Positions 50,508 to 60,719 of a stretch of 64,000 bases of DNA are shown here, in pieces. This DNA is from an uncultured Pelagibacteraceae bacterium. GTDB lineage: Bacteria > Pseudomonadota > Alphaproteobacteria > Pelagibacterales > Pelagibacteraceae. The position numbers were made by a program, and so were the translations under genes. Positions within the stretch are counted from its first letter, which is position 1. Every line of letters begins with the position of its first letter. The notes below the pieces were generated by a model. That model saw only the letters and a list, made by a program, of their open reading frames with translations. It did no database searches and was not told where the DNA came from. Where the stretch lies: positions 1-64,000 of the forward strand of contig CACELK010000002.1 in the NCBI GenBank assembly GCA_902560245.1, in the 5' to 3' direction.

Positions 50508-52105
50508 CTAAAGAAAAATTATACATATTTGATACAACGCTAAGAGACGGGGCACAAACACAGGGTATTGATTTTTCTATTGATGATAAATTAAAAATAG
50601 CTAAATCATTAGATGATCTTGGAGTTGATTATATCGAAGGTGGATGGCCAGGAGCCAATCCTACAGATACAGAATTTTTTCAGAAAAAAGTTAAATGTAA
50701 AAATTCAGTTTTAACAGCATTCGGTATGACAAAAAAAACTGGTAGAAGTGCAGACAATGATCCAGGCTTATCTGCTCTTTTAAATAGTAATTCAAAAGCA
50801 GTATGTATTGTTGGTAAATCATGGGACTTTCATGTTGATGTCGCTCTTGGTATTTCTAATGAAGAAAACTTGGAAAATATTAGCGAAAGTACAAAGCTTT
50901 TTGTTAAAGAAAAAAAAGAGTTTATGTTTGATGCTGAACATTTTTTTGACGGCTATAAAGCAAATCCAAAATATACTGTGTCATGTTTAAAAGCTGCTTA
51001 TGATAACGGTGCAAGATGGATAGTTTTGTGTGATACCAATGGTGGAACGCTACCTCATGAGGTAACAAAAATAGTTAATGAAGTTATAAAAATTATTCCA
51101 GGAAAAAATTTAGGAATTCATGCTCATAATGATACTGGAAACGCTGTATCTAATAGTTTAGCTGCTGTATTAGCTGGTGTAAGACAAGTCCAAGGAACAA
51201 TTAATGGACTGGGTGAAAGATGCGGAAATGCAAATCTTATGTCTTTAATACCAACATTTTATTTAAAAAAAGATTTTTCAGATAAATTCGAAATAAATAT
51301 TAAAGAAAAAAACATAAAAAATTTAACTCAATGCTCAAGACTTTTAGATGAGATATTAAATAGAAAACCAAATAAACATTTACCTTATGTTGGGGCAGCT
51401 GCTTTTTCTCATAAAGGAGGGTTACATGTTTCTGCAGTTCAAAAAGATCCAAAAACCTATGAACATATAAATCCTGAGGATGTTGGCAATGTAAGAAATA
51501 TTGTTGTTTCAGATCAAGCTGGAAAATCTAATATATTATCAAGGTTAAAAACTATTGGAATTGAAATTAAAGAAGATGATCCTAAAGTTAAAAAACTTTT
51601 GAGCGAGGTAAAAGATAGAGAGTTTATTGGATATAGCTATGATGGAGCAGATGCTTCATTTGAATTATTAGCTAGAAGAATAATGAGTGAAATACCAAGA
51701 TATATTTTAATTAAAGAATACGATGTATCAGTAAAAAAAAATTCCTCAGGAAAAATAATTTCATCTGCAAAGGCTCATCTAGAAGTAGATGGAGAAAAAA
51801 TTGTTTGTGAAGGTGAGGGAAATGGACCTGTTAATGCATTGGATAACGCTATAAGAAATAACGTTGATCGATTAGCAAAATATTCTAAGTATTTAAAGGA
51901 CCTTAAATTGGTGGACTATAAAGTTAGAATTTTAAATACTGGTACAGAAGCTATAACAAGAGTTTCTATAGAAAGTACAGATTCAAAAGGAAAAAATTGG
52001 TTCACAATAGGAGTTTCAACAAACATTATTGATGCTTCATTTAAAGCTTTGATTGATAGTTTGGATTATAAGTTATTTAAGGATAATGCTCCTGCAAGTA
52101 ATTAA
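50504..52105 (+). CDS. cimA: (R)-citramalate synthase
   Basis: From ATG at 50504 (overlapping the cysS stop by 4 bp; the in-frame GTG at 50492 is upstream) the protein has 533 residues. LYIFDTTLRDGAQTQGIDF is the DmpG/LeuA-family catalytic start. IHAHNDTGNAVSNSL carries metal-binding histidines, and VGAAAFSHKGGLHVSAV is typical of CimA. The C-terminal LeuA allosteric domain is present (DLKLVDYKVRILNTGTEA). It condenses acetyl-CoA and pyruvate to citramalate for isoleucine synthesis by the threonine-independent route. Confidence 0.9.
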   Translation: MTKEKLYIFDTTLRDGAQTQGIDFSIDDKLKIAKSLDDLGVDYIEGGWPGANPTDTEFFQKKVKCKNSVLTAFGMTKKTGRSADNDPGLSALLNSNSKAVCIVGKSWDFHVDVALGISNEENLENISESTKLFVKEKKEFMFDAEHFFDGYKANPKYTVSCLKAAYDNGARWIVLCDTNGGTLPHEVTKIVNEVIKIIPGKNLGIHAHNDTGNAVSNSLAAVLAGVRQVQGTINGLGERCGNANLMSLIPTFYLKKDFSDKFEINIKEKNIKNLTQCSRLLDEILNRKPNKHLPYVGAAAFSHKGGLHVSAVQKDPKTYEHINPEDVGNVRNIVVSDQAGKSNILSRLKTIGIEIKEDDPKVKKLLSEVKDREFIGYSYDGADASFELLARRIMSEIPRYILIKEYDVSVKKNSSGKIISSAKAHLEVDGEKIVCEGEGNGPVNALDNAIRNNVDRLAKYSKYLKDLKLVDYKVRILNTGTEAITRVSIESTDSKGKNWFTIGVSTNIIDASFKALIDSLDYKLFKDNAPASN

Positions 52106-52812
52106 TGTCATCTGTATCTTTTATTCTTCATAAACCGCAGTTATCTGAAAATATAGGAGCATGCGCTAGAGCTATTAAAAACTTTAGTTTTAATAAATTA
52201 GTAGTAATTAGCCCCAAACCCACATTTCCTAACGATAAAATAATTGCCACATCGGTAGGTGCAAAAGAAATTATAAAAAATTGTAAAGTTTACGAAAGTT
52301 TAGAGTCAGCTATTAAAAATATTGATTACCTTATCGCTACATCATCTAGGTTTAGAAATAAAAATATTAAACACATTACCTTAAATGAACTGTCGAAGAT
52401 CGATTTCAGTAAAAAAATTGGATTTTTGTTTGGCTCAGAGGCTTCTGGATTATCAAACAGCGAAATAGTTTATGCCAATTGTACTATGCAAATACCTACT
52501 AACCCAAATTTTAAATCACTTAATTTATCCCATAGTGTAATTATTGTCTCACAAGTAGTTTCAAGTTTAATTAAATTAAAAAGATCAAACTTTAAAAAGT
52601 CACAAAAGGTTAAATCTGCATCTAAAAAAGATATTCAATCAATGATAAATTTATGCATTTCTCAACTTGAGAGTAAAAATTTTTTTAAACCAAGTGAAAA
52701 AAAACCCATAATGTTAGAAAATCTTAGAAATATTTTTTATAAAATGGAGTTGTCCGAAAAAGAAACTCGCATTTTATCAAGTGTATTTGCCAATCTTGCA
52801 AAAAAAGGCTGA
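52105..52812 (+). CDS. trmJ: tRNA (cytidine/uridine-2'-O-)-methyltransferase TrmJ-like
   Basis: The 235-residue SPOUT methyltransferase has FILHKPQLSENIGACARAIK, then GFLFGSEASGLSNSEI and IPTNPNFKSLNLSHSVIIV, the three SpoU motifs of the TrmJ branch, with the S-adenosylmethionine knot in the last two. It would methylate ribose 32 of tRNAs. Its ATG shares a base with the cimA stop. Confidence 0.9.
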   Translation: MSSVSFILHKPQLSENIGACARAIKNFSFNKLVVISPKPTFPNDKIIATSVGAKEIIKNCKVYESLESAIKNIDYLIATSSRFRNKNIKHITLNELSKIDFSKKIGFLFGSEASGLSNSEIVYANCTMQIPTNPNFKSLNLSHSVIIVSQVVSSLIKLKRSNFKKSQKVKSASKKDIQSMINLCISQLESKNFFKPSEKKPIMLENLRNIFYKMELSEKETRILSSVFANLAKKG

Positions 52813-52840
52813 TTGACAAAGTTATGAGTAAGTTTATAAA
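52813..52840 (+). promoter_or_regulatory. Near-consensus sigma-70 promoter of rpsD
   Basis: A perfect TTGACA (52813-52818) and TATAAA (52835-52840) are separated by 16 bp. Transcription is expected near 52847, only about 7 nt before the rpsD ATG at 52854, so the mRNA would have almost no leader and no Shine-Dalgarno. Confidence 0.7.
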
Positions 52841-52853
52841 AGCGATTTATTAA

Positions 52854-53471
52854 ATGACAAAAAGATTAAATTCTAAACACAAAGTAGATAGAAGATTAAA
52901 AGTAAATCTTTGGGGAAGACCAAAGAGTCCATTTAATACAAGAGCATACCCTCCAGGACAGCACGGACAAACTAAATCAGCAAAACCTTCAGATTATGGA
53001 ATTCAATTGCAAGCAAAGCAAAAATTAAAATCTTATTATGGCAACATGAATGAAAGACAATTTAGAAATGTTTATAAAAAAGCTATAATGAAAAAAGGGG
53101 ATACAGCTGAAAATTTAATTGGGTTGTTAGAAAAAAGATTAGATGCTGTAATTTATAGATCAAAATTTTCTACTACAATTTTTGCAGCAAGACAGTTAAT
53201 AAATCACGGTCATGTGAAAGTGAATGGCAAAAAGGTTAATATTGCCAGTTATCAACTCAGAGAAGAAGAAACAGTTGAAATAAGAGACAAATCAAAACAA
53301 CTACCTTTAATAGATATAGCGCTTGCTAATAAAGAAAGAGATGTTCCCGAGTATCTTCAAGTTGATGAAAAAAATAGAAAAGTCAAATTCGTTAGGACTC
53401 CAAAATTTGAAGAAGTTCCTTATCCTGTTTTAATGGAACCAAACTTAGTAATTGAATATTATTCTAGGTAA
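52854..53471 (+). CDS. rpsD: 30S ribosomal protein S4
   Basis: The 205-residue S4 has [20 protein letters not shown] near the N-terminus and the S4 RNA-binding domain [20 protein letters not shown] with [14 protein letters not shown]. It lacks the zinc cysteines, as alphaproteobacterial S4 does. It is monocistronic here, driven by the strong promoter at 52813. The convergent grxD gene begins 5 bp after its stop. Confidence 0.97.
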   Translation: MTKRLNSKHKVDRRLKVNLWGRPKSPFNTRAYPPGQHGQTKSAKPSDYGIQLQAKQKLKSYYGNMNERQFRNVYKKAIMKKGDTAENLIGLLEKRLDAVIYRSKFSTTIFAARQLINHGHVKVNGKKVNIASYQLREEETVEIRDKSKQLPLIDIALANKERDVPEYLQVDEKNRKVKFVRTPKFEEVPYPVLMEPNLVIEYYSR

Positions 53472-53476
53472 TTAAT

Positions 53477-53809
53477 TTATTTTTTAAAATTTATTGAACT
53501 TTCTTCTAGTTTTTTTTTAAGTTCACCATTTTCGTACATTTCTTTTATAATATCACAACCACCTATAAATTCTTTTTTAATGTAAAGTTGTGGTATAGTA
53601 GGCCAATCACTAAATTGTTTTATACCTTCTCTTAATTCTTGACTTTCGAGAACATTAACACCTTGAAAGTTAACTTCTAGAATTTTTAATATATTTGATA
53701 CAGCCATTGAAAATCCACATTGCGGTGCATCAGGTGTGCCTTTCATAAACAAACAAACGTCATTATCATTTATTTTATTTTGAATTAAATTTTTAGTTTC
53801 TTCGTTCAT
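53477..53809 (-). CDS. grxD: Monothiol glutaredoxin Grx4-type
   Basis: The 110-residue protein has the monothiol motif QCGFSMAVS with the single catalytic cysteine, preceded by LFMKGTPDAP, and WPTIPQLYIKKEFIGGCDI for glutathione binding. It is adjacent to bolA (1-bp gap), with which Grx4 forms [2Fe-2S]-bridged complexes for iron-sulfur trafficking and iron sensing. It ends the purB-to-grxD transcription unit. Confidence 0.95.
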   Translation of the reverse strand: MNEETKNLIQNKINDNDVCLFMKGTPDAPQCGFSMAVSNILKILEVNFQGVNVLESQELREGIKQFSDWPTIPQLYIKKEFIGGCDIIKEMYENGELKKKLEESSINFKK

Positions 53810-54040
53810 TTATTTTTCCTTTGTTTTTATTGCGAGGGCGTGTAGTTCATTACCCATTCTTCCTTTCAAAGAGGCATACACCATTTTATGTTGCTCTATT
53901 TTACTTTTACCAGAAAATTGTGAAGAAACAACAGTAGCTGAATAGTGATTTCCATCGCCTGCTAAATCTTGAATATCAACTAAAGCGTCTGGAATTGCTT
54001 CTTTTATAAATTTTTCAATTTCCTTTAAATCCATTGCCAT
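53810..54040 (-). CDS. BolA-family protein
   Basis: The 76-residue alpha-beta protein has the BolA core DGNHYSATVVSSQFSGKSKI and QHKMVYASLKGRMGNELHAL, with the histidine next to the HALAIKT strand used for cluster ligation with Grx4. A second ATG two codons in (MDLKEIEK) is an equally good start. It lies 1 bp downstream of purL and directly upstream of grxD. Confidence 0.93.
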   Translation of the reverse strand: MAMDLKEIEKFIKEAIPDALVDIQDLAGDGNHYSATVVSSQFSGKSKIEQHKMVYASLKGRMGNELHALAIKTKEK

Positions 54041-54041
54041 T

Positions 54042-56234
54042 TTAATTATCCATATAATCCTTTAACCAAGTGTTATTAGATTTTGATAATTCATCAATTG
54101 ATATTTTTGACTTATCATCAAAAACGATATCTTTGTCTAACACAAGTCCTAATTCATCGTAATATACAGAGCTTTTATCTAATATTTCTTTTACTTCTTT
54201 ATAATTTTCTTTTTCAATTTCCACTATATATCTGCCTTGATCTTCAGAAAACATATATTGAAATTCATTTATCAACTGGTTTGTTTTTTTTATTTCTATA
54301 CCTTTGTTACCTTTAATACACATCTTAGCAATGGCTACCATTAATCCTCCTAAAGATACGTCATGAGCTGATATTATTAATTTTTTTTTAATTAAATTTA
54401 AAACTGTCTCACCGTTATTTTTTTCATTAAAAAGATTTATTTCTGGCGGAGGACCATTTTTAATATTTAAAATTTCTCTAGCAAAAATACTTTGGTCTAA
54501 ACTTCCCTCAGTTTTACCAATTATTAAAACTATACTTCCAATTTTTTTAAAGTTCATAGTTATCATATTTTTATAATCTTTGATTAGACCCACACCACCT
54601 ATTGCAGGTGTAGGCTTGATACCCTTATCTTTTGTTTCATTATAAAAAGACACATTTCCAGAAACGACAGGAAAATTTAAATATTTACTTGCCTCCCCTA
54701 TACCTTGCACACATTCTACAAATTCTCCCATATTTGTATCTTTTTCAGGATTTCCAAAATTCAGACAGTTAGTTATAGCAATAGGTTCTGCACCAACAGA
54801 GATCAGGTTTCTCCAACTTTCACAAACAACTTGTTTTCCCCCAGTTAAAGGATGAGCAAAACAATATACAGCAGACGAGTCCACAGTTGTAGCAACTGCT
54901 TTGTTAGTTCCGTGTATTCTTACAATACCGGAATCACTCCCTGGTTTTTGTATAGTATCTCCCATTACTGTATGATCATATTGTTCCCAAATCCATTGTT
55001 TATTACAAATATTAGGGTTAGATAATAATTTGTTTAAAACATTTCCAATTTTTAAATTTTTAAAATTTTCTTTACTAAACTTATTTTTTTTTGGTAATTT
55101 TGCCTTTTTCCATTTTCGATCATACATTGGAGAATTTTCAACAAGTGTATTTACTGGAATTTCAGCTACCTTTTTTTCATCAAAAAAAAGAACAATTTTT
55201 TTAGAATTAGTTGTTTTTCCAATTATAGAAAAATCTAAATTCCATTTATCAAAAATTTTTTTTGCTTCATTTTCTTTACCTTTTTCTAAAACTATTAACA
55301 TTCTCTCCTGACTTTCAGACAACATTATCTCGTAAGGTGTCATGTTGCTTTCTCTACAAGGCACATTATTTAGATTAAGCTCTATTCCTAGTTTTCCTTT
55401 TGATGCCATTTCTATACTAGACGAAGTTAACCCAGCCGCCCCCATATCTTGGATAGATATTATTGAGTCTCCAGCCATTAACTCCAAGCAAGCCTCGAGT
55501 AAAAGTTTTTCTGTAAAAGGATCACCAACTTGAACTGTTGGTTTTTTTTCTTCTATTTTTTCATCAAAAACAGCTGAAGCCATACTTGCACCATGAATTC
55601 CATCTCTTCCAGTTTTTGATCCAACATAAATAACAGGTTTATTAATCCCTGCCGCTTTTGAATAAAAAATTTTATTTTTTTTAACCAAACCCAATGTCAT
55701 TGCATTAACAAGAATATTTCCATTGTAAGATTCATCGAAAGAAGTTTGCCCACCTACTGTTGGCACACCAATGCAATTACCATATCCCCCAATTCCTTGA
55801 ACAACACCTCTTAGTAAATTTTTAGTTTTTTTATGTTGAGGAGAACCAAAGTGTATAGAATTTAAATTTGCTATAGGTCTTGCGCCCATTGTAAAAACAT
55901 CTCTCATAATTCCACCAACTCCTGTTGCTGCTCCTTGATAAGGTTCAATAAATGAAGGATGATTATGGCTTTCAATTTTAAAGACGATTGCATCATCGTC
56001 TCCAATATCTATTACACCTGCATTTTCGCCAGGCCCCTGAATTACTTTGCTTCCCTTAGTAGGAAGGTTTTTCAAGTGTAATCTTGAAGATTTATAAGAA
56101 CAATGCTCATTCCACATTGCCGAAAAAATACCAAGTTCAGTAATATTAGGAGTTCTTTTTAACAACTCACATATTTTTTTATATTCGGGCTTATTTAAAC
56201 CGTGCTCTAAAGCTATATTTTCGTTTACTTCCAT
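54042..56234 (-). CDS. purL: Phosphoribosylformylglycinamidine synthase subunit PurL
   Basis: The 730-residue protein is the small PurL form that needs PurQ and Pur[32 protein letters not shown] and [19 protein letters not shown] are the ATP/FGAR-binding start, and [18 protein letters not shown] follows in the second half. It is intact in the frame, in contrast to its partner purQ. Its ATG shares a base with the stop of purQ. Confidence 0.96.
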   Translation of the reverse strand: MEVNENIALEHGLNKPEYKKICELLKRTPNITELGIFSAMWNEHCSYKSSRLHLKNLPTKGSKVIQGPGENAGVIDIGDDDAIVFKIESHNHPSFIEPYQGAATGVGGIMRDVFTMGARPIANLNSIHFGSPQHKKTKNLLRGVVQGIGGYGNCIGVPTVGGQTSFDESYNGNILVNAMTLGLVKKNKIFYSKAAGINKPVIYVGSKTGRDGIHGASMASAVFDEKIEEKKPTVQVGDPFTEKLLLEACLELMAGDSIISIQDMGAAGLTSSSIEMASKGKLGIELNLNNVPCRESNMTPYEIMLSESQERMLIVLEKGKENEAKKIFDKWNLDFSIIGKTTNSKKIVLFFDEKKVAEIPVNTLVENSPMYDRKWKKAKLPKKNKFSKENFKNLKIGNVLNKLLSNPNICNKQWIWEQYDHTVMGDTIQKPGSDSGIVRIHGTNKAVATTVDSSAVYCFAHPLTGGKQVVCESWRNLISVGAEPIAITNCLNFGNPEKDTNMGEFVECVQGIGEASKYLNFPVVSGNVSFYNETKDKGIKPTPAIGGVGLIKDYKNMITMNFKKIGSIVLIIGKTEGSLDQSIFAREILNIKNGPPPEINLFNEKNNGETVLNLIKKKLIISAHDVSLGGLMVAIAKMCIKGNKGIEIKKTNQLINEFQYMFSEDQGRYIVEIEKENYKEVKEILDKSSVYYDELGLVLDKDIVFDDKSKISIDELSKSNNTWLKDYMDN

Positions 56235-56916
56235 TATTTTAAATTACTTATTAAATTTTGAAAAAAAATTGAACCATCTTGACCAGATAAATAACTATCT
56301 ATCATTCTCTCAGGATGAGGCATCATTCCAAGTATATTTTTTTCTTTATTAAATAAACCAGCTATATTTTTAATTGCACCATTTGGATTAAAACTCTCTT
56401 TTATTTCACCATTTTGACTACAGTAATGAACTGCAATTTGATTATTGTCATTAATTTCATTCATTTGATCATTAGAACAGAAAAAATTTCCCTCATTATG
56501 AGCAATATGTAATTCTAAAATATTTTTTTTATATTTTTGAAATATTTATTTTCAGAATTATTAATTTTAACGAATACATTTTTGCATATAAATTTTGAGT
56601 ATTTATTTTTTAAAAGTACACCTGGAAGCAATTCAGTTTCAGTCAAAATTTGAAAACCATTACAGATGCCCAATAATAATCCTCCAGACTTTGCAAATTT
56701 GGTAACTGAGTCAATAATTTTAGATTTTGAAGCCATGCTTCCACATCTTAAATAATCGCCATACGAAAATCCTCCTGGCAAAACAACGAGATCACTTTTA
56801 GGTAATTCAGTATCATTATGCCAGACCATTTTATTTTTGAAGCCAAATTTTTTAAGAGCTACTGCCATGTCTCTATCACAATTTGAGCCTGGAAAAATAA
56901 TTACAGATGAATTCAT
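56234..56916 (-). pseudogene. purQ: PurQ glutaminase subunit, split by a single-base deletion in a poly-A tract
   Basis: The first part (ATG at 56916) encodes SVIIFPGSNCDRDMAVAL, VLPGGFSYGDYLRCG and LGICNGFQIL with the catalytic cysteine, then ends after KNIKKIF at a stop near 56515. The continuing frame (LELHIAHNEGNFFCSNDQ, then MMPHPERM with the catalytic histidine and glutamate) runs to 56234. The break is at a T8 run on the plus strand (56523-56530). One more base (T9), or a -1 slip on the A-AAA-AAA stretch, restores one 227-residue PurQ. As read, no single frame has a complete catalytic triad. Confidence 0.9.
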
Positions 56917-56922
56917 TATTTG

Positions 56923-57165
56923 TTATTGTGATCCGATAATTTTAAAGTCTTCTATTACAAGATTAGCTAAAAGTTTTTTACACATTTCTTCTGCTTTTTT
57001 CTCTGCCTTTTTTTTATCGTTTTCATCAACATCAATTTCGAAATATTTTCCTTGTCTTATTTCTTTAACATTATCAAAACCCATACCTTTTAATGCTTGT
57101 TGAACAACTTTTCCTTGTGGATCTAGAACATCTTTTTTTAAAGTAACTATTGCTGAAATTTTCAT
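56923..57165 (-). CDS. purS: Phosphoribosylformylglycinamidine synthase subunit PurS
   Basis: The 80-residue protein has the PurS pattern [39 protein letters not shown] and VIEDFKI at the C-terminus. It forms the small structural subunit that links PurL and PurQ. It overlaps purC by 4 bp and precedes purQ by 6 bp. Confidence 0.94.
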   Translation of the reverse strand: MKISAIVTLKKDVLDPQGKVVQQALKGMGFDNVKEIRQGKYFEIDVDENDKKKAEKKAEEMCKKLLANLVIEDFKIIGSQ

Positions 57166-57950
57166 TTTTTTAATTTCTTTTTAAATGCACTTAGATTTGT
57201 GACATTAGAGTTCTGTACATTTGATTGTTCATGTAAAATGCCAAGTCTTTTTGCAACCTCAGTATAAGCAGGTATTAAACCTCCAAGGTTTTTTCTAAAT
57301 CTATCTTTATCTAATTTTTTTTCTGTTTTAGCATCCCATAGCCTACATGTGTCTGGGCTTATTTCATCTGCAAGTATTATATCCTTTTTACCATTCATCT
57401 TTAATCTTCCAAATTCAAGTTTAAAATCTACAAGTTTTATTCCAACACCTCTAAACATACCAATCATAAAATCATTAATTCTTAAAATCATTTTTTTTAT
57501 TTTTTCAACTTCCTTTTTAGTTGCCCAATCAAAAGTAAATATATGTTCTTCAGCAATTAATGGATCTCCCAGCTTGTCATTCTTGAGACAATATTCAATC
57601 AAAGGATTTTTTAATACTGTACCATCTTCAATTCCAAGTCTTTTTGTAATTGAACCCGAGGCAATGTTTCTTACAATAAATTCTATCGGAATTATCTCAA
57701 CAATTTTAACAACTTGTTCTCTCATATTTAATCTTTTAACTAAGTGAGTTTTAATACCTATCTGATTTAAATTTTCTAGAATATGCTCTGATATTCTATT
57801 ATTTAAAACACCTTTACCATCAATTTTAGATTTTTTTTGGTTATTGAAAGCTGTGGCATCATCTTTAAAATATTGTATAGCTAAGCTTTTATTGCTTGTT
57901 GAATATATAATTTTAGCTTTTCCTTCGTAAAGTTTTTTACCTTTTTTCAT
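57162..57950 (-). CDS. purC: SAICAR synthetase
   Basis: The 262-residue enzyme starts [15 protein letters not shown] and has [20 protein letters not shown], then [14 protein letters not shown], the canonical PurC motifs. The C-terminal end with FRKNLGG is a little longer than in E. coli PurC. It makes SAICAR from CAIR and aspartate. Its ATG shares one base with the purB stop. Confidence 0.95.
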   Translation of the reverse strand: MKKGKKLYEGKAKIIYSTSNKSLAIQYFKDDATAFNNQKKSKIDGKGVLNNRISEHILENLNQIGIKTHLVKRLNMREQVVKIVEIIPIEFIVRNIASGSITKRLGIEDGTVLKNPLIEYCLKNDKLGDPLIAEEHIFTFDWATKKEVEKIKKMILRINDFMIGMFRGVGIKLVDFKLEFGRLKMNGKKDIILADEISPDTCRLWDAKTEKKLDKDRFRKNLGGLIPAYTEVAKRLGILHEQSNVQNSNVTNLSAFKKKLKK

Positions 57951-59245
57951 TATTTAAACACTCTTCTAAAGATTAAATTTACATTTTTAAAATGTTTAGA
58001 GTAACTAAATATTGATTTTAATTTTTTTATTGGAATTTTACTCATTATATATCTGTCTGATTGAATAACATCAAATAGATCTAAATTCTCAGCAAAACAT
58101 TTTTTTGCATAACCTTGAACCATTTTATAGGATTTTTCTCTACTCAGACCAGTTTTTTGTAAGCTCAAGCATAAGTTCCTGAGAAAAAATTAAACCTTTA
58201 GTAATATTTAAATTTTTTAACATTTTTTTTGGATAAACAATCATATTATCCAAAATATTTGTTAATCTTACTAACGCAAAGTCTAATGTAATGTTTGCAT
58301 CAGGACCAATGCTTCTTTCTACACTAGAGTGAGAGATATCTCTTTCATGCCATAAAGCTATATTTTCGAGAGCAGGGGTCACCGAACTTCTTACAATTCT
58401 TGATAGGCCAGTTAAGTTTTCACTGAGGATAGGGTTTTTTTTTATGTGGCATAGCAGATGAACCCTTTTGATTTTTTTGAAAAATACTCTTGTAACTCAT
58501 AGACCTCTGTTCTTTGCAAATGTCTTATTTCAATAGCAACTCTTTCAACTGAACCAGCTATAATACCTAGTACTGAAAAATAGAAAGCATGTCGGTCTCT
58601 TGGGATAATTTGAGTTGAAATTGGCTCAACTTTCAAATTAAGTTTTTTAGCTACATGCTTTTCAACATTTGGATTAATGTTTGCAAAAGTACCAACTGCA
58701 CCAGAAATTGCACAAACCGAAACCTCATCAATTGCATCAGCTAGTCTTTTTCTATTTCTTTTAAATTCTTCATAGAAAGAAGCTAATTTTAAACCAAAAG
58801 TAATTGGTTCAGCATGAATTCCATGGCTTCTTCCCATGCAAGGTGTAAATTTGTATTTATTCGATTGTTTTTTTAAAACTTTAAGAAGCTGATCTAAATC
58901 TTTTAGAATTATTTTTCCAGACTGGACTAATTGAATATTAAAACTTGTATCTAAAACATCTGAAGATGTCATTCCTTGATGAAGATACCTTGCTTTTATT
59001 CCAGCTTTTTCTGTCACAGAGGTTAAAAAAGCAATAACGTCATGTTTAACTTGATTTTCTATTTGGTGAATTCTTTTTACATTTATCTTCGCTTTTTTTC
59101 TTACTATTGAAGACACTCCTTTTGGTATTTGTCCAAGTTTTTCCATTGCTTGAGCAGCAGCAATTTCTATTTCTAGCCAAATTTTATATTTGTTTTCTTC
59201 AGACCAAATATCTTTAAGTATTTTTCTAGAGTATCTTTCAATCAT
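57950..59245 (-). pseudogene. purB: Adenylosuccinate lyase gene broken by three single-base insertions in homopolymers
   Basis: The first 267 codons read MIERYSRKILKDIWSEENKY to EVYELQEYFSKKSKG and then stop. The conserved catalytic loop is recovered by removing one base from a T7 run (58472-58478), giving FSKNQKGSSAMPHKKN. Removing one from a T9 run (58435-58443) joins it to PILSENLTGL and ENIALWHERDISHSSVER, and one from a T6 run (58153-58158) joins LELTKTGLSREKSYKMVQGY to the end. The corrected protein is 430 residues, the normal PurB length. As read, the signature loop is out of frame, so no active enzyme can be made by standard decoding. Sequencing error is a serious alternative. Confidence 0.9.
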
Positions 59246-59251
59246 TAATTA

Positions 59252-60019
59252 TCAGTAAGGAGGCTTTAAATAACCTTTAACAGATTCTGTAAAGATTTCA
59301 TAACCATTTTCAGTAATTCCTAACGTATGTTCAAATTGTGCTGATAAAGATTTATCTTTAGTAACAGCAGTCCATCCATCTTGAAGTAGTTTAGTTTCGT
59401 ATTTTCCTGCATTTATCATTGGTTCAATAGTAAATGTCATACCAGGCTCTAATTCGGCTCCGCTATCCTTTTTACCGTAATGGAGAATGTTAGGTGGCTC
59501 ATGAAACTTGGTACTTACACCATGACCACAAAAATCTCTAACAACAGAGAAACCTTTTTCTTCTACATGAGATTGAATTTCATATCCTATATCACCAAGC
59601 TTAACTCCAGGTTTTAAAATTTTAATTGCCTTCATCATTGCTTCATATGTTGTATCTATCAAATTTTTTGCTTTTATTGGAGTTTTGCCTATACTAAACA
59701 TTCTACTTGTATCTCCGTGATGATCATCAACAATAGCTGTGACATCTACATTTATAATATCTCCATCGTTTAAAATTCTATCAGATGGAATACCATGACA
59801 AACAACATGGTTTAAAGATGTGCATAAAGATTTTTTATAACCACGATAAAATAATGGCGCAGAATATCCACCATTATCTTTTATAAATTCATAACCCAGT
59901 TCATCAATCTTCTCAGTAGAAATACCTGGTTTAATATTTTCAGTTAACATATCAAGAGTTTTGGCAGCAAGGTTACCGGCGACTCTCATTTTTTCAAATT
60001 TTTCTTTATAATTATTCAT
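59252..60019 (-). CDS. map: Type I methionine aminopeptidase
   Basis: From ATG at 60019 (an adjacent in-frame TTG is ignored) the protein is 255 residues. The five metal ligands of MAP-I can be placed in DGDIINVDVTAIVDDHHGDT (two Asp), FCGHGVSTKFHEPPNI (His), FTIEPMINAG (Glu) and the final QFEHTLGIT (Glu). It removes N-terminal methionine from nascent proteins. Its start overlaps the sfsA 3' end by 8 bp. Confidence 0.95.
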   Translation of the reverse strand: MNNYKEKFEKMRVAGNLAAKTLDMLTENIKPGISTEKIDELGYEFIKDNGGYSAPLFYRGYKKSLCTSLNHVVCHGIPSDRILNDGDIINVDVTAIVDDHHGDTSRMFSIGKTPIKAKNLIDTTYEAMMKAIKILKPGVKLGDIGYEIQSHVEEKGFSVVRDFCGHGVSTKFHEPPNILHYGKKDSGAELEPGMTFTIEPMINAGKYETKLLQDGWTAVTKDKSLSAQFEHTLGITENGYEIFTESVKGYLKPPY

Positions 60020-60698
60020 CAATTATATTTATTTTTTTTTCAATTTTAATTTCTTTAGAATTTAAAACACATCTATAAGCAATAAATTTTACACCTGCTT
60101 TTTTTGCAATTTTGTAATTTTGATAATAAATTTTATCAATATCTTTTGCTATTTTAAAATTACTTATACCTTGAATTTGAGTTAAAAATAAGACGTAAGG
60201 ATTATAATTGTTCTTAATTGAATTAGTAAGTTTTATCAGGTGTTTTGAACCTCTTGATGTAACCGCATCGGGAAATTCAGCTAAATCTTCAGATCTAAAT
60301 AAGGTTACATTTTTAACTTCAATTATATTTTTATCACAAAGAAAATCAAATCTCGTATCGTTAGTATATTTAAATTCTGGTTGAATTTTTTTGATAGTTC
60401 TAAATTCTTTAATAAGTTTATTTTCTAAACCATGCTGAACAATCCTGTTAGCTCTATGCGTATTTACTCCTATAATTTTTTTATTTGCCTCAATCATTTC
60501 TAAAGTAAATTTTAATTTTCTTTTAGGATCATCATTTTTTGTGACCCATACTTTATTTCCTTGATCCAACAATCCCATCATTGAGCCTGTATTAGGGCAA
60601 TGTGCTGTTATGATTGAATTATTTACTTTTATATCAACAAAAAATCTTTTATACCGCTTGATTAATTTGCCTTTAATTAAACTACTGGTAAATTTCAT
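60012..60698 (-). CDS. sfsA: SfsA-family protein (sugar fermentation stimulation homologue)
   Basis: The 228-residue protein has the OB-fold start LIKGKLIKRYKRFFVDIKVN, HCPNTGSMMGLLDQGNKVWV and the nuclease-like core TRFDFLCDKNIIEVKNVTLF with the D-x-x-E-x-K catalytic pattern. SfsA is described as a DNA-binding or nuclease-like protein of uncertain physiological role. It is divergent from the molybdopterin-binding-like gene (21 bp). Confidence 0.9.
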   Translation of the reverse strand: MKFTSSLIKGKLIKRYKRFFVDIKVNNSIITAHCPNTGSMMGLLDQGNKVWVTKNDDPKRKLKFTLEMIEANKKIIGVNTHRANRIVQHGLENKLIKEFRTIKKIQPEFKYTNDTRFDFLCDKNIIEVKNVTLFRSEDLAEFPDAVTSRGSKHLIKLTNSIKNNYNPYVLFLTQIQGISNFKIAKDIDKIYYQNYKIAKKAGVKFIAYRCVLNSKEIKIEKKINIIDE

Positions 60699-60719
60699 TT
60701 TAATTTATTTATATTGATA

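Noticed and set aside
54083-54316. 77-residue plus-strand frame inside purL
   Set aside because: It is antisense to conserved PurL sequence and consists mostly of Leu/Phe/Tyr codons from A-rich antisense DNA.
56234-56464. An independent 76-residue gene before purL
   Set aside because: It contains the PurQ catalytic MMPHPERM block and its frame extends upstream of the ATG to the frameshift, so it is the 3' part of purQ.
58140-58382. An independent small gene of 80 residues
   Set aside because: It carries WHERDISHSSVER and continues the purB frame on both sides after single-base corrections, so it is the middle of purB.
58463-58465. Extra G in GGG as the cause of the first purB frameshift
   Set aside because: Removing a base from the adjacent T7 run instead yields FSKNQKGSSAMPH, which matches the conserved K-x-Q-K-G-S-S pattern better.
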